Assembly: GCF_022288805.1 (NCBI RefSeq)
Contig: NZ_JAKOPM010000022.1
Coordinates: 1-32,702 of the forward strand
Origin: Corynebacterium yonathiae
Lineage (GTDB): Bacteria; Actinomycetota; Actinomycetes; Mycobacteriales; Mycobacteriaceae
Direction of reading: 5' to 3'
Length of the DNA stretch: 32,702 nt
Below, piece after piece: positions 16,061 through 24,423 of the stretch. A program made the position numbers and the translations under genes. A model generated the notes under the pieces. The model did no database searches. It worked only from the letters and a program-made list of their open reading frames with translations, and was not told where the DNA came from. Position 1 is the stretch's first letter. Every line of letters starts with the position of its first letter.

Positions 16061-19000
16061 CGGTGATCATCCTTCCTTCTTCCTGCACGGGGCAGATGGA
16101 GCGAATTGGGCAGCTATCGCAGTCTTTATTGGTGCGCGCCGTAATGCGTGGACCACGCATCTCTTCCACCAGCGGGGGCAAGAGTGCGGCGAATTCTTCC
16201 AGGACTTCGGGCGATTTATCACTTTGCCAAATCTCGCCAATCTTCTGGGTGGTCGTGCCTGGATACACCAGCACGCCTCCCTTGCGCGGCATTCCTTCGC
16301 CGTCGTGGACCTGGTGGCCGTCGAATGCGCCACGGGAAAGCGCGAGTTGATAGGCCATCAGTTGCACGTGTTCCTCGCCTTCCTTTTTAGCCGGTGTGCT
16401 CCTGCCGGTCTTGAGGTCCACAACTAAGTAGTTTCCTTCTTCATCGCGAAGGAGACGGTCCATATAACCGCCGATGCGCACGCCCTCGCTGACGTGCACG
16501 CCCACGGGAATTTCCACCCCAGCAAGTTCTTGATTGACCTCGGATTGGCGTGCCCATTCGCGAGCGCGGTCCAATAGCGCGGAAAACTCATCGAGTTTGA
16601 ATCGCAATTGCCACTGCGGGACGTCCTGGATGCGTTCGAAAGCTTCCATCACCAAAAGCTTGGCCTTTTCCGCATCCATACCGCGGCCAATGGCTTCAAA
16701 GAAGGCGTGGGCCAAAGTACCGCGGAGCAGTCGTTCCTCGGTACTTGGGTCCTCAGCCACATTGCCCAGCACAGCCTTGAGCGGGCAGTTGAGCAACGCT
16801 TCTACGCGAGAGGGCGATAAACTGCCGCTGGTATGCAACGGCAGTTCAGCCGCAACGGAACGAGCCGACCACCACTGCTCCGGGTGGGCGCCAGGGATAT
16901 CGGCCGCCGCTAACCGCGCGAGCTGGCGGGCAGCTTGCTTGCGTTCAACCTCACCGGATTCCGGATTGCTAACTACCCGGCGCAGCTGCGCGACGAATGC
17001 CGGTACGGACAGCACCGCCACATCGAGAGGATCCACCTCGAGCCCATCGCGCAAAGACACGGGCGCGGGTTCGGGCACATCGAGGCCCAGTTCGCGCGGG
17101 AGTTGGGCGCGGCGCAGCGCCCGCTTTGCTTGGCGACGCGCAGCTTGACCGGGCACATCGACACCACGTCCGGCGAATTCGCCGATGAAGCGAGAAGGCT
17201 CGGAGACCGTATCGCCCTCTGGATTCTCCACGGCGGCAATGAGCAAGCGCTTTCGGTGGCGGGTGGTAGCGACATGGAAGAGGCGCCGCTCCTCTGCAAG
17301 GCGGGAGGCAACGTGGCTGACGGGGGTATCGGGATCAATATCGTGGTCGAGGAGGTCAATGAGATCTTCTTGGCCAAAGATGGAGCCGGTCTCCCCTAGC
17401 GAAGGCCAACTGCCTTCCTGCGCGCCAGCCACGATGACGGTATCCCATTCGCGTCCCACGGCACCGTGCGCGGTCAGGATCTCTACGGCCTGCGGAGTGG
17501 CGGTGCGGCGGTCGCGCACGCCGGTGGGAAGTTCTTGTTCGGTGATGTGCGTCAAGAATGCACGAAGCGAGGAATCTGGTCGGCGTTCGACGAAGTCACC
17601 GGCGGCATCAAAAAGCGCCATCATCGCATCCAAGTCGCGGTCAGCCTGCGAACCCGTCGCGCCACCACGCAGTGCCGCAGCCTGCAGGCGGTTGTCCAAT
17701 TCGGTAGCGGTCCACACCGCCCAGAGAATCTCCTCCACCGAGGCCCCAGAGGCGAGCGCTTCTCGGCCGGCACTAAGTACGGCACGTACGCGTTCCAGGA
17801 TGGAATATTCCCGCTCGGTAAGCTGCCCGTTGAAATCCGGAAGCTCACCGTAGAGAAGGCCGCGGAGGCTATCGATGCCCCGAGTAGTGGAGTCCCAGCG
17901 GCGCAAGCCACGAATTAGGCGGCGCAGAGTAACGGGATCGGCACCACCCACGGGGCCGGTGAGCAATTCTTCCAACTCCGAGTTGGACAGGTCCTCCTCC
18001 AAGGCGCGCAGCGCAAGCAACACAGCGGAAACCAAACGCTGCTCGGCCAAGACAACGTCGGTGGGACTAATATGCACGGGCACTCCAGCCGCCAATAGGG
18101 TGCGGCGCATTTGACCAATATCGCTAGTAGAGCGCACGATGACGCCGATCTCACGCCATGGCACGCCATCTTCTAGGTGGCGGCGGCGCACAGTATTAGC
18201 TACAACGTCGCGCAGTCGTCCCTCCGAGTCCACGATGGATATGCACGCCGGTGTGGGTCGGCGGTGAGGCTCAGTGAGTTCAATGTCATGCTCAGCTGGA
18301 AAGTCCCGCAGGAAGCGCGAGCTAGCGCCACGGAAGGCAAAGACGGATTGGTCCGCATCGCCGCCCACGACCACGAGACTGGCCTGCGGAGTCAGCCCGC
18401 GGATGAGCTCTCCTGCGGTGGGGTCGAGCAACTGCGCATCATCAACAATGATGCTGTGGAAGGGATGGTCGCGCAGAAGCTGGGGGCGTTGGAGCACCGC
18501 AGTAACCAACTCCGCAGCAGAGTAGGAATGGGCGCGGGAGAGGAGCTGCACGCGTTCGTACTCGCGCAGGAATTCGCCTGCGGCGGACCACATAGGGCGG
18601 CCATACTGCTCCCCGAGGCGCTCCAAGTCACCCGGACCCAAACCGCGTTCAATGGAGCGCAGGAGAAAATCGCGCAGCTGCCGGGCAAAGCCCACATATT
18701 CCAGCGCCGGACGCATTTCTGCCGGCCAAGAACCGTGACCATCTTCCGCCTGGCCAGTAAGCAGCTCGCGGATGACGGCATCTTGTTCCGCACCGGTGAT
18801 GAGCCGCAGCTCCTCCTCGGCAGCCGTACGCAGGAGCGCAAAAGCCAAGGAGTGAACGGAACGCACCATCGATGTCTGTGCAGCGTAGTCCTCAAGGCGT
18901 TCAGATAGCTCGCGGCGCAGGCGAGCCCCGGATTCCTTCGAAGGCGCGATAACGAGAATGCCGGAGGGATCCGCACCGGTTTCTCGGGCTTTATCCAGGG

Positions 19001-19196
19001 CATGAATAACGGTATCGATAAGGAAGCTGGACACGCCGGTGCCCGCCGCTCCGGTCACCTTCCAGGTACCGGATTCGGGCAGGTCAACAGGCCAGGTGCG
19101 AGCCGTGGCGGACGGAGTACGGGGAACGAGGCGCACCTGCGGGGACGGTGGAAGTACCACTCCCGCGCGGGCGGTGGAATGGGGGTTGTAACTCAC
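16053..19196 (-). CDS. adnA: AdnA, nuclease subunit with degenerate Walker A
   Basis: This 1047-residue partner of AdnB also has a UvrD-like motor and a RecB-type nuclease. The Walker A loop reads GAAGTGVSS (49-57): Val55 replaces the catalytic lysine. Motif II is VDDAQ instead of DExQ. Motif III (GGDADQSVFAFRGA) and motif VI (RRLFHVATTRHR) remain. The nuclease domain has GTLAHAFFE, GYMDRLL and VVDLKTG. Cys804 and the cluster Cys1026, Cys1029, Cys1035 (CDSCPIRSIC) match the four ligands of an AddB-type Fe-S nuclease. Mycobacterial work showed that the AdnA ATPase is largely dispensable next to that of AdnB, so here AdnA is probably a nuclease and scaffold without ATPase activity. It starts at GTG, overlapping the TIGR02569 stop (GTGA). 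Confidence 0.93.
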   Translation of the reverse strand: MSYNPHSTARAGVVLPPSPQVRLVPRTPSATARTWPVDLPESGTWKVTGAAGTGVSSFLIDTVIHALDKARETGADPSGILVIAPSKESGARLRRELSERLEDYAAQTSMVRSVHSLAFALLRTAAEEELRLITGAEQDAVIRELLTGQAEDGHGSWPAEMRPALEYVGFARQLRDFLLRSIERGLGPGDLERLGEQYGRPMWSAAGEFLREYERVQLLSRAHSYSAAELVTAVLQRPQLLRDHPFHSIIVDDAQLLDPTAGELIRGLTPQASLVVVGGDADQSVFAFRGASSRFLRDFPAEHDIELTEPHRRPTPACISIVDSEGRLRDVVANTVRRRHLEDGVPWREIGVIVRSTSDIGQMRRTLLAAGVPVHISPTDVVLAEQRLVSAVLLALRALEEDLSNSELEELLTGPVGGADPVTLRRLIRGLRRWDSTTRGIDSLRGLLYGELPDFNGQLTEREYSILERVRAVLSAGREALASGASVEEILWAVWTATELDNRLQAAALRGGATGSQADRDLDAMMALFDAAGDFVERRPDSSLRAFLTHITEQELPTGVRDRRTATPQAVEILTAHGAVGREWDTVIVAGAQEGSWPSLGETGSIFGQEDLIDLLDHDIDPDTPVSHVASRLAEERRLFHVATTRHRKRLLIAAVENPEGDTVSEPSRFIGEFAGRGVDVPGQAARRQAKRALRRAQLPRELGLDVPEPAPVSLRDGLEVDPLDVAVLSVPAFVAQLRRVVSNPESGEVERKQAARQLARLAAADIPGAHPEQWWSARSVAAELPLHTSGSLSPSRVEALLNCPLKAVLGNVAEDPSTEERLLRGTLAHAFFEAIGRGMDAEKAKLLVMEAFERIQDVPQWQLRFKLDEFSALLDRAREWARQSEVNQELAGVEIPVGVHVSEGVRIGGYMDRLLRDEEGNYLVVDLKTGRSTPAKKEGEEHVQLMAYQLALSRGAFDGHQVHDGEGMPRKGGVLVYPGTTTQKIGEIWQSDKSPEVLEEFAALLPPLVEEMRGPRITARTNKDCDSCPIRSICPVQEEGRMITDA

Positions 19197-19978
19197 CGCT
19201 CCAGTATGGCAGATGCCCGCGACACCAGATGCTGCTCCACGCGCTCAATATGCGAACGCGTGTTTGAACGCGACGCGGAGTGCAGGTCATTGATATGACG
19301 CCTATACGACACCGCACGCAACAGCAGCTCCTGCATGCCCGGCACGTGACTAAAGCGCTGGCAGATCCCGTCATCAACAGCTTGGGCAATAAGCCCGTCG
19401 ACGATGACCAAAGCGGCGCTCCAGCCGGCCGGGCGTGGGGATTCGCTAGGCACGATGTCCACGATGCCCGGTGGGTTGGAGCCGTGGTAGACAGTGGTGG
19501 TGAGAAGTGCTGTGTGGGCGGGGATAAGGGGGACGTCGGCAAGCGAAGCTGGGCGATAGGCCTCCCCGGTTTCTTCCCACGCTGCGCGCTCTGCGCGCGC
19601 AAAAGCATCGCCACGCTGCCCGTTAGGCAGTGGGACCTCGGCCATGGCCGCATCGAGACGCAGCGCCATTTGTGCGGTTTCATCAATGCGTCCGCGGACC
19701 TGGCCCGGAATGAACTGGGTGGCCTTCCAACCGGCGGCGGTATGTCGGCCGTCGCTAGACAGGACCGGCCGGGAAATCCGGGCGCCCTGCACGCTCAGGC
19801 GCTCGCGCACCTTGGCGGACCAGGCGGCAAAAGGACCAGCCTGGGAATAGACCACATCACCCACCTTGATGCCGTTATCCCACACCGGGCCTAATTGATC
19901 GCCCTGAGCGCGGCGAGTACCGGCAGCACCGGTTTCCGCATGGAAGGCGCTTAATACATGCTCTGGGGGAAGCGGCAT
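19193..19978 (-). CDS. TIGR02569 family protein (actinobacterial, unknown function)
   Basis: This 261-residue cytoplasmic protein matches the actinobacteria-only TIGR02569 family (Rv3205c type), whose role is unknown. Visible elements are the opening LPPEHVLSAF, a strand-rich N-terminal lobe with RPVLSSDGRHTAAGWKATQF, and a helical C-terminal half with R-F-S-H-V-P-G-M-Q-E-L-L-L-R-A. The two-lobe pattern recalls aminoglycoside-phosphotransferase-like folds, but I see no clear kinase catalytic loop. AGGAG stands 6 nt before the ATG. The gene is 9 nt after DUF3152 and overlaps adnA by 4 nt, so it is made together with the AdnAB complex. That linkage is the only functional hint. Confidence 0.85.
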   Translation of the reverse strand: MPLPPEHVLSAFHAETGAAGTRRAQGDQLGPVWDNGIKVGDVVYSQAGPFAAWSAKVRERLSVQGARISRPVLSSDGRHTAAGWKATQFIPGQVRGRIDETAQMALRLDAAMAEVPLPNGQRGDAFARAERAAWEETGEAYRPASLADVPLIPAHTALLTTTVYHGSNPPGIVDIVPSESPRPAGWSAALVIVDGLIAQAVDDGICQRFSHVPGMQELLLRAVSYRRHINDLHSASRSNTRSHIERVEQHLVSRASAILER

Positions 19979-19987
19979 CCTTGACTC

Positions 19988-20926
19988 CTATTCAGGTTGG
20001 TGGGGATCCTTATTATCCGGGCTGGGATAAGGCCACGGGTTAGGCGCACAGGTCACATCCTCATCAGGATAGACCTCGCTGGGCTTGCGTTCATGCAATT
20101 TCCTGTTATTGAGATCCAAGGTCTGCTGCATCATGACCGGCGCCAGCTTGCCTTGGCCGCCACACGGCTGGTGGGCCGCGTAGCCAATGGCGTGCCCCAG
20201 CTCGTGGTTGATTACGTACTGGCGATAATTGCCCATATCCCCTTCGAAAGGCGTAGCACCGCGCACCCAGCGGGCCTCATTGATAATCGTGGTGGACTCG
20301 CCAGTAATAGTGGTATGGCAGGAGGTTTCGGTTTCGATCTTCTCACCACACCGCTCCGCGGCGGTGCCGAGCGAAGTGAGCTGGATGCGGGTATCTGGAT
20401 CCGCATCAGAAGCCACGTGCTCGAACTCGAAATCCTTATGTGCGGTCCAGCCGCGCGGGTCAGACAAGGTGGCCTCTACCATGGCGGCAAAGGAATCATC
20501 GCCACCATACGGTGCCGTATTGATGCCCTCTTCCACCTCGATGGAATAGCGCACCTTCTGCTCGCCGCCCTTGCCGGCTACGGCACCGGGCTTGCCCACC
20601 TCGCGGAACGTTCCTTTACCTTGCTTGGTAAACGAGCCGCCGGGTGGCATTTCGGTAATTTCCCGCTTTACCGCTGCTGCATCGGCAGGATCAGGGCCAA
20701 CCTTTTCTGTGCTCGTCGGCGCAGCTGCGGTAGTGTTTTCCGCCTTTTCTTCAGAAGAAGCCCCTGTAGCAATATCGACAATGAACCAAATGGTCAAAGC
20801 GATCATGAGGGGGATTGCCACCACGCGCCACCAGCCGTATTGACGCGCAAACCGGACCACCGCATTCTGGCGGTCCGGCGCATGGCTCGGGCTCCGGTGA
20901 GCGTGGCGAGTCTCCCTATTTTCCAT
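19988..20926 (-). CDS. DUF3152 membrane-anchored protein, metzincin-like motif
   Basis: This is a 312-residue protein. A basic N terminus is followed by a single membrane segment at about 34-52, a Ser/Ala/Thr/Glu-rich linker to about 90, and a DUF3152 domain (Rv3207c type) to about 285, presumably outside the membrane. The domain has H241-E-L-G-H245-A-I-G-Y-A-A-H252, close to the metzincin pattern HExxHxxGxxH but with the third His one residue late. A VMMQQT segment at 264-269 could serve as a Met-turn. Cys193, Cys203 and Cys255 may form disulfides. A zinc protease role is inferred only. The ATG at 20926 lies 8 nt after TAACCT, so it may have its own leaderless promoter besides read-through from DUF3107. 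Confidence 0.88.
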   Translation of the reverse strand: MENRETRHAHRSPSHAPDRQNAVVRFARQYGWWRVVAIPLMIALTIWFIVDIATGASSEEKAENTTAAAPTSTEKVGPDPADAAAVKREITEMPPGGSFTKQGKGTFREVGKPGAVAGKGGEQKVRYSIEVEEGINTAPYGGDDSFAAMVEATLSDPRGWTAHKDFEFEHVASDADPDTRIQLTSLGTAAERCGEKIETETSCHTTITGESTTIINEARWVRGATPFEGDMGNYRQYVINHELGHAIGYAAHQPCGGQGKLAPVMMQQTLDLNNRKLHERKPSEVYPDEDVTCAPNPWPYPSPDNKDPHQPE

Positions 20927-20934
20927 GGGGCCTT

Positions 20935-20940
20935 AGGTTA
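20935..20940 (-). promoter_or_regulatory. Candidate -10 (TAACCT), leaderless start of the DUF3152 gene
   Basis: TAACCT on the minus strand is 8 nt before the ATG at 20926. It could start the operon DUF3152 to uvrD2 independently of the DUF3107 promoter. AAGG at the start of the 8-nt gap is a weak competing ribosome site. Confidence 0.4.
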
Positions 20941-20986
20941 CCCGTTAAGATTTAAAAAGCTGAATCAGCAGTCCGGTGTGCTCGCC

Positions 20987-21211
20987 TTAGGCGCCAGCAA
21001 ATCCCACTGCATGCTTCTTCGCAATTCCCACCTCAACGTAGACCACGCGGTCAGTACGCACGAGGTACTTGCGGCCCTTATCGTCTTCGAGCTCCAGGGT
21101 GGAGTTATCCGCCAAGGCACTATTGATCTTCTGTGTCAGCTCAGCCTGGTCACCTGCAGCGCTAATAACCAGCTCGCGAGCGGTATCTGCGAAGCCAAAC
21201 TTGATATCCAT
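20987..21211 (-). CDS. DUF3107 family small protein
   Basis: This 74-residue protein matches DUF3107 (Rv3208A/TB9.4 type), a small alpha/beta actinobacterial family of unknown function. It begins MDIKFGFADTARELVIS and ends with a strand pair around RTDRVVYVEVG, the conserved DKGRKYLVR loop in between. The ATG at 21211 has a strong AGGAGGA ribosome site about 8 nt upstream. DUF3152 follows after 60 nt on the same strand. A -10 candidate lies at 21254-21259. Confidence 0.9.
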   Translation of the reverse strand: MDIKFGFADTARELVISAAGDQAELTQKINSALADNSTLELEDDKGRKYLVRTDRVVYVEVGIAKKHAVGFAGA

Positions 21212-21253
21212 GAAGATTCCTCCTCTAACTAGAGTTTTATTGTCAATGGCCCC

Positions 21254-21259
21254 ACTATA
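21254..21259 (-). promoter_or_regulatory. Candidate -10 (TATAGT) for DUF3107 and downstream operon
   Basis: TATAGT on the minus strand would give a leader of roughly 35 nt containing the AGGAGGA ribosome site of DUF3107. It overlaps TATAAC (21256-21261) on the plus strand. A TTGACA hexamer lies just downstream at 21243-21248, but nothing like a -10 is correctly placed for it. Confidence 0.4.
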
Positions 21260-21270
21260 ACCATCCCGGC

Positions 21271-21276
21271 TACTAT
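21271..21276 (+). promoter_or_regulatory. Candidate -10 (TACTAT), leaderless start of the DEAD-box gene
   Basis: TACTAT is followed by 6 nt and the GTG at 21283. AAGG lies only 1 nt before the GTG, too close to act as a ribosome site. A leaderless transcript is therefore the simplest reading; the alternative -10 TATAAC at 21256 would give a short leader. Confidence 0.45.
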
Positions 21277-21282
21277 CAAGGT

Positions 21283-22608
21283 GTGTCTGACATAAAATCC
21301 CAGCCACCGAGCTTCGCGGAACTCGGCGTTGCAGCCGAAATCTGCGATGGCCTCGCCACTCGTGGCATCACGCGTACTTTTGCAATTCAGGAATTAACCC
21401 TGCCCATTGCGCTATCCGGTCAGGACTTGATTGGCCAAGCGCGCACCGGCATGGGAAAGACCTACGGCTTTGGCGTGCCGCTTTTGGACCGCGTCTATGA
21501 TGATGCTGATATCGAAGAACTCGATGGCACCCCGCGCGCCCTCGTAGTGGTCCCGACCCGCGAGCTTGCGCAGCAGGTAACCGAAGACCTGCACGTAGCC
21601 GCCGCCCATCTGCCGGTGCGCCTCGCCTCCATCTACGGCGGCCGCCCCTACGAGGAGCAGATCAAAAAACTCAATAAGGGCGCCGATGTCATCATCGGTA
21701 CACCGGGCCGCCTGATCGATCTTCATGAGCGCGGCAATCTGCAGCTAGACCGCGTGGCCATCTTGGTTCTCGATGAGGCCGACGAGATGCTGGATCTGGG
21801 CTTCTTGCCCTCGGTCGAAGCCATACTTAAGGCTCTCAATGGCAATGCGCACCAAACCATGCTCTTTTCCGCGACGATGCCGGGCGCGATTTTGACGCTT
21901 GCCCGCCGCTTCATGAATAAGCCCATTCATATCCGCGCCGAATCCGGCGAGCAGGATTTTACCCATTCCTCCACGCGCAAGGTCACTTTTCAAGCCCACC
22001 GAATGGATAAAGTTGCCGTCGTCGCGCATGCTTTGCAGGCAACCGGCCGTGGGCGCACCATTATCTTCGCCCGCACCAAGCGTGCGGCCGCCCAACTGGC
22101 CGAGGATCTTGCCCGGCGCGGCTTCCACGTGGGCTCAGTCCACGGCGATTTGGGACAGAAATCACGCGAGAAGTCTCTCCACGCTTTTCGCTCCGGCCAG
22201 GTAGACATCTTAGTGGCTACCGATATTGCCGCCCGCGGCATCGACGTCGATGATGTCACCCACGTCATCAATTATCAGGTGCCCGATGATCCAATGACCT
22301 TTGTTCACCGTATTGGCCGCACCGGCCGCGCCGGACATACCGGCACCGCCATCACCTTGGTGGGCTACGATGAACTAGGAAAATGGCAGGTCATCAGCGA
22401 CGAGCTAGATCTAGGCGAGCCGGACCCGCCACAGTGGTTTTCTACCTCACCAGAGCTAGCTCAGGCCCTAGACATCCCCGCGGATGTAGAGGAGACCGTC
22501 GGCCCAGAAACCAAGGTCATAGGCCAGGTTCCAGTCCGTGAGAAATCCCCTACCCGTACCACCGCACGCCGCGGTAGCTCTCGACGCCGGCGAGGAGGAC
22601 GCCGATGA
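21283..22608 (+). CDS. rhlE: DEAD-box RNA helicase (RhlE-like, Rv3211 type)
   Basis: This is a 441-residue ATP-dependent RNA helicase. The Q motif (FAIQELTLPIA) precedes Walker A ARTGMGKT at about 51-58. PTRELA, GG, TPGR, VLDEADEMLD (motif II) and SAT (motif III) follow in order. The second RecA domain has ARGIDVDDV and HRIGRTGRAG. The last 35 residues are basic (RRGSSRRRRGGRR), a likely RNA-binding tail. Such helicases remodel structured RNA in ribosome assembly or mRNA decay. It ends by an ATGA overlap with the next gene, so the two are translationally coupled. The start is GTG. Confidence 0.93.
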   Translation: MSDIKSQPPSFAELGVAAEICDGLATRGITRTFAIQELTLPIALSGQDLIGQARTGMGKTYGFGVPLLDRVYDDADIEELDGTPRALVVVPTRELAQQVTEDLHVAAAHLPVRLASIYGGRPYEEQIKKLNKGADVIIGTPGRLIDLHERGNLQLDRVAILVLDEADEMLDLGFLPSVEAILKALNGNAHQTMLFSATMPGAILTLARRFMNKPIHIRAESGEQDFTHSSTRKVTFQAHRMDKVAVVAHALQATGRGRTIIFARTKRAAAQLAEDLARRGFHVGSVHGDLGQKSREKSLHAFRSGQVDILVATDIAARGIDVDDVTHVINYQVPDDPMTFVHRIGRTGRAGHTGTAITLVGYDELGKWQVISDELDLGEPDPPQWFSTSPELAQALDIPADVEETVGPETKVIGQVPVREKSPTRTTARRGSSRRRRGGRR

Positions 22609-23843
22609 CTAAGGCTCCTATTTTGCGTTCCACGCCCGCCGATTGGAAGGCCACCGGCATCATTGCCGTAGTCTGTGCCATCGCGGTCGGTGGGGCGGCC
22701 ATCACCGCCAATATCAATCAGGCACATTTGAGCCAGGCGGCCGTTCCGGGAGACAAGGATGCACCTGTGCTTTCCGACGTCCCCGATAAGCTCCACGAGT
22801 CCTTCGCCCTCCCCAACGAAGCAGTACCTGGCCAGCACAGGGCGGTATCGGCCCACGGCCTAACCATCACACACGCAGATCACACACTTACCGCTACTAA
22901 TCCGGATGGATCCGTAGCATGGACCTATGAGCGCACGGATGCCGATCTATGTTCACTATCTACTGCATGGGGCAAGATCGTGGCATCGTATAAAACTGGC
23001 GTGGGCTGCGGGGATACCGTGGCTATCGATGCTGCAACCGGCGAATATGACAGCACCCGTAGTGCTGTGAATTCGGACAAGGTAGTGCCCATCTCCTCCA
23101 ATGACAGGGTAGGGACGGTTTCCACCGAGCGCATCGATCTGTGGCGCTCTGACTTAGTGCGCACCGTGGAATACGGTGACGTGCAGGCGAAACAGGAACC
23201 GGAAAAACAACCGCATGAGGACTGCACTCTAAGCTCCGCCCTGACCCGCACCGAGAATTTGGCACTAACCGAGTCCTGCCCCGATAGGCCGAATACCACG
23301 TGGTTGCGCTTCCAAGACACCACCCCCGATGATTCCCGCGAACCCGATATTTCCGCTGACGTTGACATAGACGCTGACGGCGCCCGCCTTATTGCCGTGG
23401 GACAAAAGGCCGCCGCCATATACCGGCCAGGACCACACCCCACTATCGAGTCTTATAGCGAAAAGGGCGAAAAGCTCCACACTTTTTCGGCCCAGCCTTC
23501 TCCGGTTATAGACTCCGGTGCCTCTCCATTCGCGCCGGCAACGGCGGATTTGCCGCACCATATGACCTGGTTTGATGGCTCCCGCCTTTACCTCTTCAAG
23601 CCGAGCGACCTTGCGGTAGATCACGTGGTGGAAGACGCCATCGGCACCCCCGTCGCAGTTGCTGATCACATGCTAGTGCCTACCCAAGAAGGCATTGCCG
23701 TCATGGATTGGTCCACCGCCAAGACGCTGCGCACCATTCCGGTCGACCGCGGCAGCTACCATGGCCCTGTCTACCTGACCTTGGCTGGTGACACCATTGT
23801 GGAAAGCCGCGGCGATGAGGTGGTAGGTCTCAGCGCCGATTAG
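22605..23843 (+). CDS. Membrane-anchored PQQ-like propeller protein (Rv3212-like)
   Basis: This is a 412-residue protein with one N-terminal membrane segment (about 17-38) and a large extracytoplasmic part. It contains repeated strands of the type ATNPDGSVAWTYERTD and VAIDAATGEYD, the W/D/G pattern of PQQ-like beta-propeller blades. The equivalent gene in M. tuberculosis is, from memory, Rv3212, also directly after the DEAD-box helicase. No enzymatic motif is visible, and the four cysteines (DLCS, GCG, EDC, ESC) suggest disulfides in an extracytoplasmic domain. A strong terminator follows 18 nt after the stop. Confidence 0.8.
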   Translation: MTKAPILRSTPADWKATGIIAVVCAIAVGGAAITANINQAHLSQAAVPGDKDAPVLSDVPDKLHESFALPNEAVPGQHRAVSAHGLTITHADHTLTATNPDGSVAWTYERTDADLCSLSTAWGKIVASYKTGVGCGDTVAIDAATGEYDSTRSAVNSDKVVPISSNDRVGTVSTERIDLWRSDLVRTVEYGDVQAKQEPEKQPHEDCTLSSALTRTENLALTESCPDRPNTTWLRFQDTTPDDSREPDISADVDIDADGARLIAVGQKAAAIYRPGPHPTIESYSEKGEKLHTFSAQPSPVIDSGASPFAPATADLPHHMTWFDGSRLYLFKPSDLAVDHVVEDAIGTPVAVADHMLVPTQEGIAVMDWSTAKTLRTIPVDRGSYHGPVYLTLAGDTIVESRGDEVVGLSAD

Positions 23844-23860
23844 CGTCCCGCCTCACGCGA

Positions 23861-23907
23861 AGAGGGCCGCGCCTTCCTGGTTTTCCAGGAAGGCGCGGCC
23901 CTCTTTG
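23861..23907 (+). terminator. Very strong terminator after the helicase operon
   Basis: A perfect 20-bp GC-rich stem pairs 23861-23880 with 23885-23904 around a TTTT loop and is followed by TTTGTG on the plus strand. It separates the helicase operon from the convergent membrane-protein gene and probably protects both. On the minus strand no T-run follows, so it favours plus-strand termination. Confidence 0.92.
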
Positions 23908-23920
23908 TGTGGAAGAAACT

Positions 23921-24409
23921 TTAGAAATTTGCTGCCGCCCACTCAGTGGAGGCTCGCACGAACATGAGCAAGAAGATGACTACGGCGGCACTCAACAACG
24001 TCACCGCACCAAGAAGCGGCGAGCCACCACTAAACATTTGGAAGGAACTAGCCGCCAAGATAAGTTCCACCAAAATAATGGCTCCCCTGCCCCAGCGCTT
24101 TCCCTTAACCATGGCCCAGGCACCGACGATGACGAAACCAAAGACGATAAAGATAAACAGCGCGGTACCCAGCCCCACAAAGCTTTCAGATCCGGAATCC
24201 GAGACCATCGAACCATTTTCCGCACCGGTCAGCTCGCGCACGATAAGAAAAATACCGAAGCAGATGACGGCGATGGACTGAACCACTGCGAGCCCTGCAG
24301 CCACGAGGACTGGCTGCGGTGCCCCCGGCTGCGCATTGTCGCCTCGCGTTGGCTGCGCGGAGGTAGCACTTTGCCTATTGTTTACCTGCTTTTTCTTCTG
24401 CTTAGACAC
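23921..24409 (-). CDS. Four-helix integral membrane protein (Rv3217c-like)
   Basis: This is a 162-residue protein. A basic, Gln/Asn-rich tail of about 32 residues comes first, followed by four hydrophobic segments at about 34-56, 80-101, 109-125 and 129-150. I do not recognise a catalytic motif. The position between the helicase operon and whiB1 matches Rv3217c of M. tuberculosis, an uncharacterised integral membrane protein. It starts at GTG, 8 nt after TAGACT, so the mRNA may be leaderless. Confidence 0.85.
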   Translation of the reverse strand: MSKQKKKQVNNRQSATSAQPTRGDNAQPGAPQPVLVAAGLAVVQSIAVICFGIFLIVRELTGAENGSMVSDSGSESFVGLGTALFIFIVFGFVIVGAWAMVKGKRWGRGAIILVELILAASSFQMFSGGSPLLGAVTLLSAAVVIFLLMFVRASTEWAAANF

Positions 24410-24417
24410 AAAACCAC

Positions 24418-24423
24418 AGTCTA
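24418..24423 (-). promoter_or_regulatory. Candidate -10 (TAGACT), leaderless start of membrane protein
   Basis: TAGACT on the minus strand lies 8 nt before the GTG at 24409, with no Shine-Dalgarno between them. Confidence 0.5.

Noticed and set aside
19997..21232. Plus-strand open frame of 411 codons opposite DUF3152 and DUF3107
   Set aside because: The two minus-strand genes are well-supported families. The antisense frame lacks stops because of codon bias and shows no domain.
21243..21248. TTGACA hexamer before DUF3107 (minus strand)
   Set aside because: A perfect -35 by sequence, but the position 16-18 nt downstream is the ribosome site rather than a -10.
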